Notes: generated by a model from the letters alone, not told the origin. A stretch of 64,000 nt of DNA from UBA4312 sp040266995 (GCA_040266995.1 JAWRHV010000030.1:1-64000), one strand, 5' to 3'. Positions 52,143-61,407 are shown, counted from the first letter of the stretch. Numbers and translations are program-made.

Positions 52143-53189
52143 CTATTGAAGAGCGTTTAAACTATCTGCAAGGGAATCTGTGTATTCTTTTAAACTGTCA
52201 CGATAGTTTTTCAAGAAATCTACGAGATGGCTTTTCCCTACGATTTGTTTATTCTTCATAGATCCATATTCATTTTCTTGCTCTGCAAAGGATTTATCTA
52301 CATCGTCCTTCATTTCCTGGAAGGTTGATTCACTGTATAGAAGGGTTCCTTGAAGAGCGCTTTCGTAGTTTGATAAATAATCGTCAATTATCTTACGGTA
52401 CATTATGAGATAGTCACCATACGTATTAATGGATTCTATAGTTTTATCAGAAACATCTTGTGGTGAAAAGACACTGTCAGAGATTTCCTGTATGTTTGAT
52501 GATTCTTCTGTTTCATCTAAATTATCCTGTTCAGATACATTTTTCTCCGTATCCGCTTCGTCCGATACCTCCAACAGCATTGTGTCAATAAGAGCTTCTT
52601 TATTATCTGTATTTATTAGCAGTTTTCCGTTGATTAAATTGTAATCATAAGCTGAATCAGAATCATCCCAGCTAAATTTCTTTATAGTAAGTATCTTTTT
52701 CTTCGTATTGATTGAACATTTATATGGTTGGCCTTCCCAATCTAAAACACCTTTTTTTCCATCTATCGAGAGCGTGGAATGTGATCTTTTCCATTCGCCA
52801 TCGATCTTCAAATCTTGGGAATCAACGAGTGCTTCATCAGAGTGGGAGAACGATAAGGTATCATCCATGGACTCCTCGTTATCTGTGTCTAAAACCAATT
52901 TATTATTTATAAGATCATAGCTATAGATAACATCTGAGTCATCCCAACTATATTTTTTAATAGTAATTGTTTGTTTTTTTGTATCAACTAGACATTTATA
53001 AATTGTGTCATCACAATCCAGGTATCCAAACGATCCATCGACAGCAATGATTTTGGTGTCGTCTGTCCATACTCCATCAATTGATTGCTCATTATTATTT
53101 TTTGCATATAGAGTATTATTTCCACATAAAGGAATCAACAGAATTAATGTTAACAATATACAAATTGAAAACAGGTTTCTTTTCTTCAT
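52143..53189 (-). CDS. Secreted protein with two beta repeats
   Basis: This 348-residue protein has a signal peptide (LFSICILLTLILLIPLCG). Two tandem repeats of about 80 residues follow (about 38-120 and 122-205). Each is built as DGxW...IDGxxGxLDxxxxxYKC, then T-I-K-K-[YF]-SWDDSD and Y-D-L-I-N-x-K-L. An acidic Ser/Glu linker and a helical C-terminus (about 255-348) complete it. The repeats resemble small beta-barrel lipocalin-like modules of secreted Bacillota proteins, but no function is known to me. It has a good RBS (GGAGGTAAAAA). Opposite strand to its neighbours. Confidence 0.55.
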   Translation of the reverse strand: MKKRNLFSICILLTLILLIPLCGNNTLYAKNNNEQSIDGVWTDDTKIIAVDGSFGYLDCDDTIYKCLVDTKKQTITIKKYSWDDSDVIYSYDLINNKLVLDTDNEESMDDTLSFSHSDEALVDSQDLKIDGEWKRSHSTLSIDGKKGVLDWEGQPYKCSINTKKKILTIKKFSWDDSDSAYDYNLINGKLLINTDNKEALIDTMLLEVSDEADTEKNVSEQDNLDETEESSNIQEISDSVFSPQDVSDKTIESINTYGDYLIMYRKIIDDYLSNYESALQGTLLYSESTFQEMKDDVDKSFAEQENEYGSMKNKQIVGKSHLVDFLKNYRDSLKEYTDSLADSLNALQ

Positions 53190-53390
53190 TTTTTACCTCC
53201 ATAGAATATATATTATTTACTTTACAATATTATAATAGTCTTTATATTGTCAACGATGAATGAGCACAATGCTCTAGATTTTAAGCATTATGTGTGCGAA
53301 CCTGATTATTTGGCAGATTCTAATTCTATATTGTTTATGATACAATTTAAATAGATTACATACACATTATAAGAATAGGAGAATTAGATT

Positions 53391-53957
53391 ATGAAACTAA
53401 TTAGAATCATCACAATTTTGTTTTTAAGTGTATCCATGGTTGCTTGTTCTTCAACTAGCGAAGCACAAACCAAAGTGGAGGAGAAGACAGAAAAGAAGGA
53501 AAAGAAAAAAGAAGAAGTGAAAGAAAAAACAGCTGAAGAAATTTTGAAAGAATTGCAGGAAAAGAACGAAAATGTGACGGATATTCTGATATATGATGAA
53601 GAAACCGATACAAATGGTCTATTAGGTAGACCGGGAGAATACACAAGTAAAGCAGATTTTTCCGATGCAAGAATTCAGGAATTCTATACAACCGAAGAAG
53701 AAAAAATAGAATATGGATTAAGCGGTGGAACGATTGAAGTATTTAAATCCAAGAAACATTGTGATGCAAGAGCTGACTATTTAAAGTCATTTATGACAGC
53801 GGATACTTTGGTAAAACTAGATCAGTATATGTATAAATATGATAAAGTCCTATTCAGGGTTTCTTATAGTATAGTTCCTTCGGAAGCCGAAGTTTATAAA
53901 AAACAGATGGATGAAATTATAGGTCAAAAAGGAAAAGCAATCGAACCCGAAGAATAA
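53391..53957 (+). CDS. Lipoprotein with charged Lys/Glu linker
   Basis: This 188-residue protein has lipobox SMVAC (C19) followed by a highly charged KVEEKTEKKEKKKEEVKEK segment (26-44) that should hold the domain off the membrane. The C-terminal domain (LQEKNENVTDILIYDEETD, then LLGRPGEYTSKADFSDARI) resembles that of small lipoproteins of Firmicutes. Function unknown. RBS TAGGAGAA. Confidence 0.6.
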   Translation: MKLIRIITILFLSVSMVACSSTSEAQTKVEEKTEKKEKKKEEVKEKTAEEILKELQEKNENVTDILIYDEETDTNGLLGRPGEYTSKADFSDARIQEFYTTEEEKIEYGLSGGTIEVFKSKKHCDARADYLKSFMTADTLVKLDQYMYKYDKVLFRVSYSIVPSEAEVYKKQMDEIIGQKGKAIEPEE

Positions 53958-54006
53958 TCATCATGTAGGATTTAATGTTATATTTAGAAGAAAAGGAGAA
54001 TAGAAA

Positions 54007-54591
54007 ATGAAAAGATTATTATCATGGATTTTGACTTTATTTGTTGCGTTTGCGTTTGTTGGTTGTTCTTCGATTCCTACACCGACTGAAACATTCCAGT
54101 CCGATGTTGAAAAGGTGAAAAAACAATCAAAAGAAGATCTAGCCAAAGAATTAACCGACGATGATGTTTTTGGTGCTTTGATTCAAGAGGACCCGGATAA
54201 TCTATTTAAAAAAGTCATGGACTTTGATTATAAGGTCAAAGATGAGAAAATAGCCGAAGATGAGAAAAGCGCAGAATTGACAGTTGAGATTACGACGTAT
54301 CCGTTTGGAGACCAGCTCAAGGTAGCGTTGACGAATCTGTTCATGCAGGCATTATCGGGAGAAATTGATACGGAAGATGAAGATCAAATTACTAAGATGG
54401 TTTACGATGAATTGAAAAAGCCGGAAGAAAAGACATATAAAAAAGAAGTAAAGATATCATATAAGAGAACAGATGATGGCTGGAAGACCGATCTGGCAAA
54501 CAACGAAGAATTCATGGATGCGGTTATGGGAGGAATGTATACCACCGTTAACGAAATGAATGAAATGTGGGGAACAGAGACTTCCGAATAA
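54007..54591 (+). CDS. Lipoprotein, DUF5105-like
   Basis: This 194-residue protein has lipobox AFVGC (C20) and then an acidic alpha/beta domain (ADEKSAELTVEITTYPFG-like region at about 95-108) ending in YKRTDDGWKTDLANNEEF (about 157-174). The latter resembles the DUF5105/DUF4878-type end of secreted proteins. It is 49 bp after the previous lipoprotein gene and probably on the same transcript. Confidence 0.55.
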   Translation: MKRLLSWILTLFVAFAFVGCSSIPTPTETFQSDVEKVKKQSKEDLAKELTDDDVFGALIQEDPDNLFKKVMDFDYKVKDEKIAEDEKSAELTVEITTYPFGDQLKVALTNLFMQALSGEIDTEDEDQITKMVYDELKKPEEKTYKKEVKISYKRTDDGWKTDLANNEEFMDAVMGGMYTTVNEMNEMWGTETSE

Positions 54592-54613
54592 TTGTAACCA
54601 GTATCAAGCAGTA

Positions 54614-54646
54614 AATACCCTTTAAACCAGTGGTTTAAAGGGTATT
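54614..54646. terminator. Bidirectional terminator between lipoprotein and licR-like genes
   Basis: A perfect 15-bp stem AATACCCTTTAAACC / GGTTTAAAGGGTATT with 3-nt loop AGT lies between two convergent genes. Confidence 0.85.
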
Positions 54647-54647
54647 C

Positions 54648-56732
54648 TTAATGATGGAGGGCTTCTTCCAGATAGTGTATGACTTCATGTGGGTATCGGG
54701 CTTGATCTAACATGGTATAGAAGTCTTTGTTATTTAGAAGTTCTACCAGTTCAGACATGGCTGCCAGGTGTTGTTTATTGTCGATGGCACTTAAGCTGAA
54801 AATATACTTTACCGGATCATTATCTGTATTTCCAAAAGATACCGGTGTAGATAATACAGTGATTCCTAAAGCACAGCTTAGTGCACCGGCTTCCGGATAG
54901 GTATGGGATAAAGCGACATGCTTGGTAATCACGATATAGGGACCGGTCAGCTGGACATGTTTGATGGTTTGTTCAACGTAGTTTTGGGTTATATAGTGGT
55001 TTTGGACCATGGGTTCATATGCGATCCGGATGGCCTGCTGCCAGTCTTCGGCTTCTATTTGCAGCTGGATGATATTTTCATGGACCAGATTTAACAGATG
55101 TAATTGAACATCTGTTTTTTGATTGGTATCCATTTCTATAAAGTATGCAGATAATTCATTATATAAAGAATGGATATCGTGAATGGTCGCATACTTTTTT
55201 ATAAGCTCCAGAAGCTGTTCAATGTTGTATTGCTTAAAAACGGCACTTCCCATATAGGAATACACTTCTTTGAATACTTGATACCTTTCGCCTATGGACA
55301 TGACTGGATTGACCAGGATGACTGGTATTTTGGTATCTATAGTAGTCCTGGAAATATAATTTGTTGAGAATATTATATCCACCTTGTCTTTATAACTATT
55401 GATGTGAGCTGTATCGGTCGGTGGAAAGAAGTACAATTCCGGAAACATATTGGTCAGTTCATTATAAAGAATGGCGGAGCTTCCGATCCCACTGGAGCAG
55501 ATAACCAATGCTTTTTTTGGTTTTGTTTTGATATACTCACTCTTTGTTTTGTAGATGGTGGCAAAATGCATTGTCAGATAGGCAATTTCATCATCCGGTA
55601 TCGACTGCCCAAAGATGATCTGGAAAGGTTTCATGGTTTCCTGGACAAGCTGGAACAGCTCTTTATATTCTTCTTTTATTCTTTCATATAATGGGTTGAT
55701 AATGGGCAGTTTGAATAAAAGACGATAATAAGCGGGCCGGAAATGTGCATACAGCTGAATAAAGATGTCTTCTTTATTGGCATATTGTGTGCCGCTTAGA
55801 TACCCAAATCTGGCCATGATCTTACCCACCATCTCGGATATGAATACGCAGTCTTTTGTGTCTTCATAGATATTGCCGAAGGAGATTCCTAATATCCAGG
55901 CCGTAATATAATAGATATCCGCATCATTCATGGTTTCGTCATAATGATTGAGCAGATCAATGCAGAAGGCATATTCCTTCATCGTGGACATTGTTTCAAA
56001 TTCAACGGGTTTATCCAGATATAGAGAAGAGGAAATCCCACTTTGCAGCCGGGCTCTTAAAAAAGTGAAAATATAAATAAACTCAGTCAGTCTGTCATCC
56101 ACAAAGTGGATCTGATGTTTTTCAGCCAGCTCTTTGATTCGTACTTTTGCTTCAGAAAAGCTTTCCAGGTTATGGTTTTCTATGAAAATATCAAAAATCT
56201 GGCTATTTTGTTCTTCGGACAAGGTATAGATCACAAACTTCATCATCCTTCTTCGCAGTTCGGATTCATCACCGCTCAGATAATAGCCGCGTTGCCGGTT
56301 ATTCAAGATTGCCACAGATTGCTCTTCCAATGTTTGATTTAATTCTTTGATATCATGAAGGACGGTCGAGCGGCTGACCTGAAGAGCCGAGATGAAATGG
56401 TACAACGATATATATTCTTCATTCATAAACAACATCAAATAGATATAAATGCTTCGTTCTTTCCGATTAAAATAATAGGATTGTACCGTATCGGCTTCAT
56501 TGATAAAAGCCAGGATTTCCTTTCTTGTCTCCGGTGAAACCTGTAAGCTGTTTTTAGAGGAGGACTTTACAATAATTGGTGGTACATGTTTCGATTTTAA
56601 TAGCTCATTTAGTTTTTCAATGCGATACGAGGCCTGTCTTTTGGTCATATGAGCCAGGTGCTGGATGTCAGAAAGAGTGACAAATGACTTTTGTGACAAT
56701 ATTTGCATTAATGTAATAAGATCTTTATCCAT
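54648..56732 (-). CDS. LicR-type regulator (HTH-PRD-EIIB-EIIA) of the ascorbate-class PTS operon
   Basis: This protein of about 694 residues starts at the ATG at 56732 behind AGGGGG. It has N-terminal HTH domains (TLSDIQHLAHMTKRQASYRI) and two PRDs (about 190-400). An EIIB-like domain has the Cys kept in ALVICSSGIGSS (about 409). A C-terminal EIIA of the ascorbate/mannitol class carries ITKHVALSHTYPEAGA (His conserved). This EIIA resembles the operon's own EIIA at 60586-61038 along its length. It is the last gene of the minus-strand unit, 64 bp after the KDPG aldolase gene. Confidence 0.87.
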   Translation of the reverse strand: MDKDLITLMQILSQKSFVTLSDIQHLAHMTKRQASYRIEKLNELLKSKHVPPIIVKSSSKNSLQVSPETRKEILAFINEADTVQSYYFNRKERSIYIYLMLFMNEEYISLYHFISALQVSRSTVLHDIKELNQTLEEQSVAILNNRQRGYYLSGDESELRRRMMKFVIYTLSEEQNSQIFDIFIENHNLESFSEAKVRIKELAEKHQIHFVDDRLTEFIYIFTFLRARLQSGISSSLYLDKPVEFETMSTMKEYAFCIDLLNHYDETMNDADIYYITAWILGISFGNIYEDTKDCVFISEMVGKIMARFGYLSGTQYANKEDIFIQLYAHFRPAYYRLLFKLPIINPLYERIKEEYKELFQLVQETMKPFQIIFGQSIPDDEIAYLTMHFATIYKTKSEYIKTKPKKALVICSSGIGSSAILYNELTNMFPELYFFPPTDTAHINSYKDKVDIIFSTNYISRTTIDTKIPVILVNPVMSIGERYQVFKEVYSYMGSAVFKQYNIEQLLELIKKYATIHDIHSLYNELSAYFIEMDTNQKTDVQLHLLNLVHENIIQLQIEAEDWQQAIRIAYEPMVQNHYITQNYVEQTIKHVQLTGPYIVITKHVALSHTYPEAGALSCALGITVLSTPVSFGNTDNDPVKYIFSLSAIDNKQHLAAMSELVELLNNKDFYTMLDQARYPHEVIHYLEEALHH

Positions 56733-56759
56733 AATACCCCCTAGTATACAAGGAACCAA

Positions 56760-56790
56760 AGGCGTGTGATAGTTTTATATACACACGCCT
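56760..56790 (-). terminator. Hairpin between aldolase and regulator genes
   Basis: Nine-base arms AGGCGTGTG / CACACGCCT enclose a 13-nt AT-rich loop. There is a short T-rich end on the minus strand. It probably lowers expression of the regulator gene relative to the enzymes. Confidence 0.55.
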
Positions 56791-56796
56791 AGGTAT

Positions 56797-57426
56797 TTAT
56801 TGACGATTTTCCGTAATGATCGAACGAATCTGTCTGGCATTGGCTGCAATGTCTTTGGATGTTCCTTTGGTTAAAAGGGAACCAAAACCACAGCATTCAA
56901 CACCCGCAGACACATATTCGTGCAGGTTCTGTAAGGTGATACCGCCGGAAGCCAACAAAGGCATTTGCGGGACCGGTGTTTTAAACACAGAGACCAGTTT
57001 CGGACCATAGAAATCCGAGATTGGAAAAGCTTTGACAAAGCTGGCTCCATATTCCAGTGCTGTAATGGCCTCACTGTACGTTGTGCATCCCGGTGCATAG
57101 GGAATCTGGTATCGGTTGCACAGGATGGCGACATCCCTGCTGAAATTCGGTGCAATGATAAATTCGGCACCGTTCAGGATTGCATGGCGTGCTGTCTCAC
57201 TGTCTAAAACGGTACCGGCTCCAATGACTAACTGCGAACCAAACTTCTTTTTTAAACCGGCAATGACTTCACCCGCATTGGGTAATGTATAGGAAATTTC
57301 CATGCAGTCAATGCCACCTTCCAACAATCCATTGGATATTTCGATGCCTCGTTCCAATGTTTCCACACGAACGATGGCCATTGCACCGGTATTGATAATT
57401 CTGTGAATGGTGTTGATCTTCTTCAT
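56797..57426 (-). CDS. KDPG/KHG-type aldolase
   Basis: This 209-residue class I aldolase barrel has GAGTVLD (about 69-75) and the Schiff-base Lys in FVKAFPIS (about 134). GGITLQN is at about 160. The usual E-(V/I)-T-x-R element reads EISYTLPNA, lacking the phosphate-site-adjacent Arg seen in the Eda at 46058, so the substrate may differ from KDPG. It is co-transcribed with a DapA-family aldolase gene 12 bp upstream. Confidence 0.85.
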   Translation of the reverse strand: MKKINTIHRIINTGAMAIVRVETLERGIEISNGLLEGGIDCMEISYTLPNAGEVIAGLKKKFGSQLVIGAGTVLDSETARHAILNGAEFIIAPNFSRDVAILCNRYQIPYAPGCTTYSEAITALEYGASFVKAFPISDFYGPKLVSVFKTPVPQMPLLASGGITLQNLHEYVSAGVECCGFGSLLTKGTSKDIAANARQIRSIITENRQ

Positions 57427-57438
57427 GTTTCCTCCTTT

Positions 57439-58323
57439 TTAAAAATAATAATGCAGCGCTTGCAGGATCTTTCTATCATCTTCTTCGCTCAGTTCCTGCA
57501 CCGGATATCTGGCAGGACCTGCCGGGGCGATTCCGGCCAATTCGACTGCTCTTTTCATTACACTAGGAACAGGGCCCAGTTTCAATACGCTTCGTAAGAT
57601 ATCGATATCCTTTTGAAGACGCTGTGCTTTTTCGGTTTCCTTGTTTCGCAAAGCCCGGTCCAGGCCAACGACCGTATCTACGATTACATTGCTGGTACCG
57701 GCAACGGCGCCGGATGCCCCTAACGAATAGGCATAAGAAATCTTGGAATCCGAGCCTACCAGTAGCTGAATCTCTTTTTCTTTGCTGATCTTGGCAAAGG
57801 CTTCCAGCGTTGCGGGATCCCCGCTGCTGTCTTTAATGCCGACAATTTGATCGATGTCTGCTAACCGGCTGACCAGTGCCGGGCTTAATGGACATCCCGT
57901 TGTTTTGGGAATGTTATATAACATGATTGGTAAATGGACGCTTTCAGCAATACTCCTGTAATGATAGTAAAGATCATCGTCGGTTGGTTTGATAAAATAA
58001 GGCGTAATAACAGACAAGGCATCAACTCCGATTTCCTCCATTTTTTTTGAAAGGCGGATGGTGGCTTTTGTGGAGCAAGCCCCGGTCCCTGCATAAACAG
58101 GCACGCGTTTGGCAACGATCTTTACGGTCTTAGCGGTCAGCTCGATCTTTTCGTCTTCGTCAATGACATGAAACTCACCATTGCTGCCTAATATAAAAAT
58201 GCCTTTGACACCATGATCGATCAGGTGGTCGATCAGTTGTTTCAGTGCCTCATAGTTGATGGATTGTTGTTGATCCCGGTGAAATGGTGTAATAACAGGT
58301 GTAATAATTCCTTCCATTTTCAT
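57439..58323 (-). CDS. DapA/NAL-superfamily aldolase or dehydratase
   Basis: This 294-residue class I TIM barrel has GIFILGSNGEFHVID (about 41-55), with the carboxylate-binding loop GSNGE where DapA has GTTGE. The catalytic Tyr is in LYNIPKTTG (about 136-144) and the Schiff-base Lys in GIKDSSGD (about 165-172). The superfamily covers dihydrodipicolinate synthase, N-acetylneuraminate lyase and 2-keto-3-deoxy sugar acid aldolases. A PTS operon context favours a sugar-acid reaction. Confidence 0.82.
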   Translation of the reverse strand: MKMEGIITPVITPFHRDQQQSINYEALKQLIDHLIDHGVKGIFILGSNGEFHVIDEDEKIELTAKTVKIVAKRVPVYAGTGACSTKATIRLSKKMEEIGVDALSVITPYFIKPTDDDLYYHYRSIAESVHLPIMLYNIPKTTGCPLSPALVSRLADIDQIVGIKDSSGDPATLEAFAKISKEKEIQLLVGSDSKISYAYSLGASGAVAGTSNVIVDTVVGLDRALRNKETEKAQRLQKDIDILRSVLKLGPVPSVMKRAVELAGIAPAGPARYPVQELSEEDDRKILQALHYYF

Positions 58324-58327
58324 AGAG

Positions 58328-58936
58328 CTATTTTATTTCCTCCTTGATACTTTTTCCTAAAGATCCTCCCGGATGCCATCGTACATATTGTCGCGGGCTG
58401 AGCCCTTTGGCATTTTGCAGCAGGATACTGAGTGCCTGCAGCATGACGATTTCCGTAACAATGCTGGCACGAGGAGGCTTGTTCATCGTGTCTCCTTCCT
58501 GTTCCACACCGGCAATCAAAGCAATGTCAGCTTGTTTTGCCAGCCAGGAATCCTCATGTCCGGTCAATGCGACAATAAAAGCCTCATTGTTCTTTAATGT
58601 TTGGACCGTCGATTTAAGTTCCGAAGTCTCCCCGCTGTTTGAGATTGCTATGACAATATCATCCGGCAGCACTTGCCCGGAACTGCCATGAACGGCTTCG
58701 GTTCCGTTGAGTTCATACGCAGGCGTGCCCGTTGATGATAAAAGGGAAGCGACATACCCAGCCACATAGCTGGGCTTGCCAATGCCGGTAATATGTACAC
58801 GATTCTTGTTCTTTTCTGCTTTCAGAATATGATCCTTGACTTGAATCAACGGATCCATATCCATCATGTCAATAAATTTAATCAGCTCTTTGAGCTCTGT
58901 ATTTATAAATTCTCTGATTTGTTCTTGTTCCGTCAT
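58328..58936 (-). CDS. SIS-domain sugar isomerase (KdsD/GutQ-like, no CBS domains)
   Basis: This 202-residue protein has HITGIGKPSYVAGYVASLLS (about 49-68), GTEAVHGSSGQV and AISNSGETSEL (about 98-108). The end SPRQYVRWHPGGSLGKSI closely follows arabinose-5-phosphate isomerases. The CBS pair of KdsD is missing, as in shorter catabolic forms. It likely interconverts a PTS-derived ketose and aldose phosphate. No lipid A genes are expected or seen. Confidence 0.82.
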   Translation of the reverse strand: MTEQEQIREFINTELKELIKFIDMMDMDPLIQVKDHILKAEKNKNRVHITGIGKPSYVAGYVASLLSSTGTPAYELNGTEAVHGSSGQVLPDDIVIAISNSGETSELKSTVQTLKNNEAFIVALTGHEDSWLAKQADIALIAGVEQEGDTMNKPPRASIVTEIVMLQALSILLQNAKGLSPRQYVRWHPGGSLGKSIKEEIK

Positions 58937-58989
58937 AATTCTCCTTTAAATAGAGGAGCAAGGAATAAAATTCACTTGCTCCATTGTGT

Positions 58990-60276
58990 TTATCCAAATA
59001 ATCCCAGAATCCAGTTCAGGAAGGCCCCGACAATGTTGTAATCAACATTCGGGAAAGACGCCCCGGAAATTCCCAGGTTGGCAAAAGCCGGATATAGAAT
59101 GAGTGGCAGAGCGGTCAAGGCGATGCCGACAATAAAGGAACCAAGCAGGGCTCCTTTCCAGCCACCGTACGCATTACCGAAGATTCCGCATGTACCGCCG
59201 GAGAAGAAGCAGATGCCGGCTGCCGGAATCATGATGATGCTGCTGTGTAAGGCGACCATACCAGCCATGCCGGCTAAACCACCTAGGAAGGCACCGACAA
59301 ATCCAATCAAGACAGCGGTTGGTGCAAATGGGAAGATGGCCGGGCAGTCTACAGCTGGCTTTGAATTCGGAATGTATTTTTCCGAAATAGCCACGAAGGC
59401 AGCCGTGATTTCAGCAATAAATTGACGAACACCATAAATCAGAACGCTCATGCCGGCTGCAAACTGCAGACCTTGCAGGAATGGATAAATGAACCAGATA
59501 TCATTTCCAGCTTTTTCCAGAACGTAGTCCATATGCCCATTGACAACACAAGCAATCACTGCGACATAGAACAAGACAACCATGAACAATGCCACTGAGA
59601 AGATGAAGTCTCGGAATAATTCAAAGAATTTCGGCATATTGACAGAGCTTGAATCTTTCTGGGCCTCATCTTTCTTTGTTTTTCCGATCAGTTTTCCGAC
59701 AAAACCGGAAAATGCATAGCCGATACAGTTAAAATGACCCATGGCCAGATTATCCGCTCCAGTAATTTTATTCATATATGGCTGACAGATAGAAGGCAGT
59801 GCAGCACCACAGAATCCCAGGATAACACCACCCAGGATGACTGTGATCCATGTTGGTGAACCATGAGCGATAAAGATCAGAGCAATAACACAGGCAAAGT
59901 ACAAGAAGTGCTGTCCGGTCAAGAAAATGGATTTAAACTTGGTGAATTTCGCAAACAACAAGTTCATCACAAAGCCCAACAGCATGACCAAGGCCACTTC
60001 CGTACCATACGTATTCAAAGCCAGCCCGGTAGCTACCTCCACCTGGGTCGTTACGCCTTCAATCCCAAATGCGGTGTTGAATAAATCTGTGAATGTCTGC
60101 ACAACGGTTCCCATCGCAGCGGAGCCGATGTTGAACACCATAAAACCAACAACGGTCTTCATCGTGCCACTGACAACGTCGGTCGCAGACTTTTTTTGTA
60201 ACAATAAACCGATCAATGCGATCAATCCCATGATCAACGCAGTATTTCTCGATTGTGCTAAAATAGCATCTAACAT
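58990..60276 (-). CDS. PTS ascorbate-family IIC (UlaA-like)
   Basis: This 428-residue permease has ten or more hydrophobic segments. Its opening ALIGLLLQKKSATDVVSGTM and the AKFTKFKSIFLTGQHFLYFA region (about 110-129) are those of UlaA/SgaT. The companion IIB and IIA lie just upstream in transcription. Ascorbate itself is only one possibility, because the associated enzymes are not the Ula ascorbate set. RBS AAAGGAGAAAG. Confidence 0.92.
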   Translation of the reverse strand: MLDAILAQSRNTALIMGLIALIGLLLQKKSATDVVSGTMKTVVGFMVFNIGSAAMGTVVQTFTDLFNTAFGIEGVTTQVEVATGLALNTYGTEVALVMLLGFVMNLLFAKFTKFKSIFLTGQHFLYFACVIALIFIAHGSPTWITVILGGVILGFCGAALPSICQPYMNKITGADNLAMGHFNCIGYAFSGFVGKLIGKTKKDEAQKDSSSVNMPKFFELFRDFIFSVALFMVVLFYVAVIACVVNGHMDYVLEKAGNDIWFIYPFLQGLQFAAGMSVLIYGVRQFIAEITAAFVAISEKYIPNSKPAVDCPAIFPFAPTAVLIGFVGAFLGGLAGMAGMVALHSSIIMIPAAGICFFSGGTCGIFGNAYGGWKGALLGSFIVGIALTALPLILYPAFANLGISGASFPNVDYNIVGAFLNWILGLFG

Positions 60277-60304
60277 AATATCTTTCTCCTTTTAAAAATT
60301 TTTG

Positions 60305-60583
60305 TTATTTTTTGGAATCCAAAAATTCCTGGATCTTCGCTTTCATTTCATCCTTATCCATAATGTTTCGAATACCTAATGCATAAGGGACTTTTCCTTG
60401 CAATTCATTTGAAAGATCTTCCATGGTAATAACCAGATCCCCAGTAAAACCATTCAATGAATCCAGATTGCCGTGTTCCGTTTGGATCGGAAAATCATTT
60501 TCACTGATGACCTGATCTGCCTTGATCTTTAACAACATGCTCGATCCCATACCGGCACGGCAGCATACTAAAGCTTTATACAT
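60305..60583 (-). CDS. PTS ascorbate/galactitol-family IIB
   Basis: This 92-residue protein has ALVCCRAGMGSSMLLKIKAD, where C8 aligns with the phosphorylated Cys of UlaB-type IIB (C-x2-G-x-G-S-S). It is preceded by AAGGAGG and lies 2 bp after the IIA gene. Confidence 0.9.
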   Translation of the reverse strand: MYKALVCCRAGMGSSMLLKIKADQVISENDFPIQTEHGNLDSLNGFTGDLVITMEDLSNELQGKVPYALGIRNIMDKDEMKAKIQEFLDSKK

Positions 60584-60585
60584 AA

Positions 60586-61038
60586 TTATTGTTCCTCCTT
60601 GTCTTTAATGTACTGAATGATATCCTTTTTGTTTTTGGTCGTATCTAACAGTTTAAAAAATTCTTTATCTTCAAATAGGTTTGCCAATTCAGCTAAAGCT
60701 GACAGATGGCGGGAATTATCCGTTGCGCTTAAACAGAACAAGTATTTCACGGGATCATTGGCCTCGTTGCCAAAGGCAACCGGCTGACTCAAAGTGGCGA
60801 TACCGATTGCATTTTCCTTGGCACCGGCTTCAGCCCGAGCATGCGGTAAAGCAACGTGTTTAGTGATCACAATATAGGGGCCGTTTTCAATGACACCGGC
60901 AATAATATCTTCCACATACGATATTGAAATCTTATTGTGATCCACTAATGGTTGAGCAGCCTGCCGAATGGCATCCTGCCAGTCCCGGGCATGGATATTT
61001 AAACGGATCAGCTTTTCACTGGTCAGATCTTTCAGCAA
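60586..61038 (-). CDS. PTS IIA, ascorbate/fructose class
   Basis: This 150-residue protein starts at a TTG at 61038 behind GGAGGTGG. H66 in ITKHVALPHARAEAGA is the phosphorylation site. VAFGNEANDPVKYLFCLSAT lies at about 90-109. First gene of the operon IIA-IIB-IIC-SIS-DapA-KDPG aldolase-regulator. Strongly similar to the EIIA domain of that regulator. Confidence 0.9.
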   Translation of the reverse strand: MLKDLTSEKLIRLNIHARDWQDAIRQAAQPLVDHNKISISYVEDIIAGVIENGPYIVITKHVALPHARAEAGAKENAIGIATLSQPVAFGNEANDPVKYLFCLSATDNSRHLSALAELANLFEDKEFFKLLDTTKNKKDIIQYIKDKEEQ

Positions 61039-61350
61039 AAATCCACCTCCTTCTATCGATTTGTATGATATGAGCGCTCTTTATTGATAATTTGATAGTA
61101 ATTTAGTTTTGGACCCATGACAATTCACATTGGGTGTAACATTTGTATACGGTTTCAACAAATTCAAAACTTTAAGAATCTTCATCGATTGAAACAAGGA
61201 AATCTCTGTTTCTTTCATATTGCATGATTCAATAACAGAAAGATTGACCGATTCCTCTTTTAAATACGATTTGGGTATATTTAAAGAGGTTTTAGGTCGA
61301 ATCAGACGGAAAAGAACAGTATAAAAAACATATCATAACTGCCTTTGCAT
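61039..61350. promoter_or_regulatory. Divergent control region of the ascorbate-class PTS operon
   Basis: This AT-rich gap has no ORF. Two spaced inverted repeats may be activator sites: ACCCA / TGGGT around 61113-61135, and GTTTCAA (61152) with TTGAAAC (61189). No convincing -35/-10 pair stands out for the minus strand. Confidence 0.35.
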
Positions 61351-61356
61351 TCGCTC

Positions 61357-61387
61357 TTGCATATCACGTTACGTGATATTGTATGGT
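61357..61387 (+). promoter_or_regulatory. MerR-type promoter with 19-bp spacer and palindromic operator
   Basis: A -35 TTGCAT (61357-61362) and -10 TATGGT (61382-61387) are separated by 19 bp, longer than the usual 17. The palindrome ATATCACGTTACGTGATAT (61361-61379, nine-base arms) fills the spacer. This is the architecture of promoters twisted into activity by MerR regulators, and a MerR gene is the second gene downstream. Confidence 0.65.
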
Positions 61388-61407
61388 GATATCGGAGGTA
61401 AAGAAAA

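Noticed and set aside
58328..58936. Housekeeping arabinose-5-phosphate isomerase for lipopolysaccharide
   Set aside because: No CBS domains or Kdo genes; embedded in a PTS operon of a Gram-positive-type genome.
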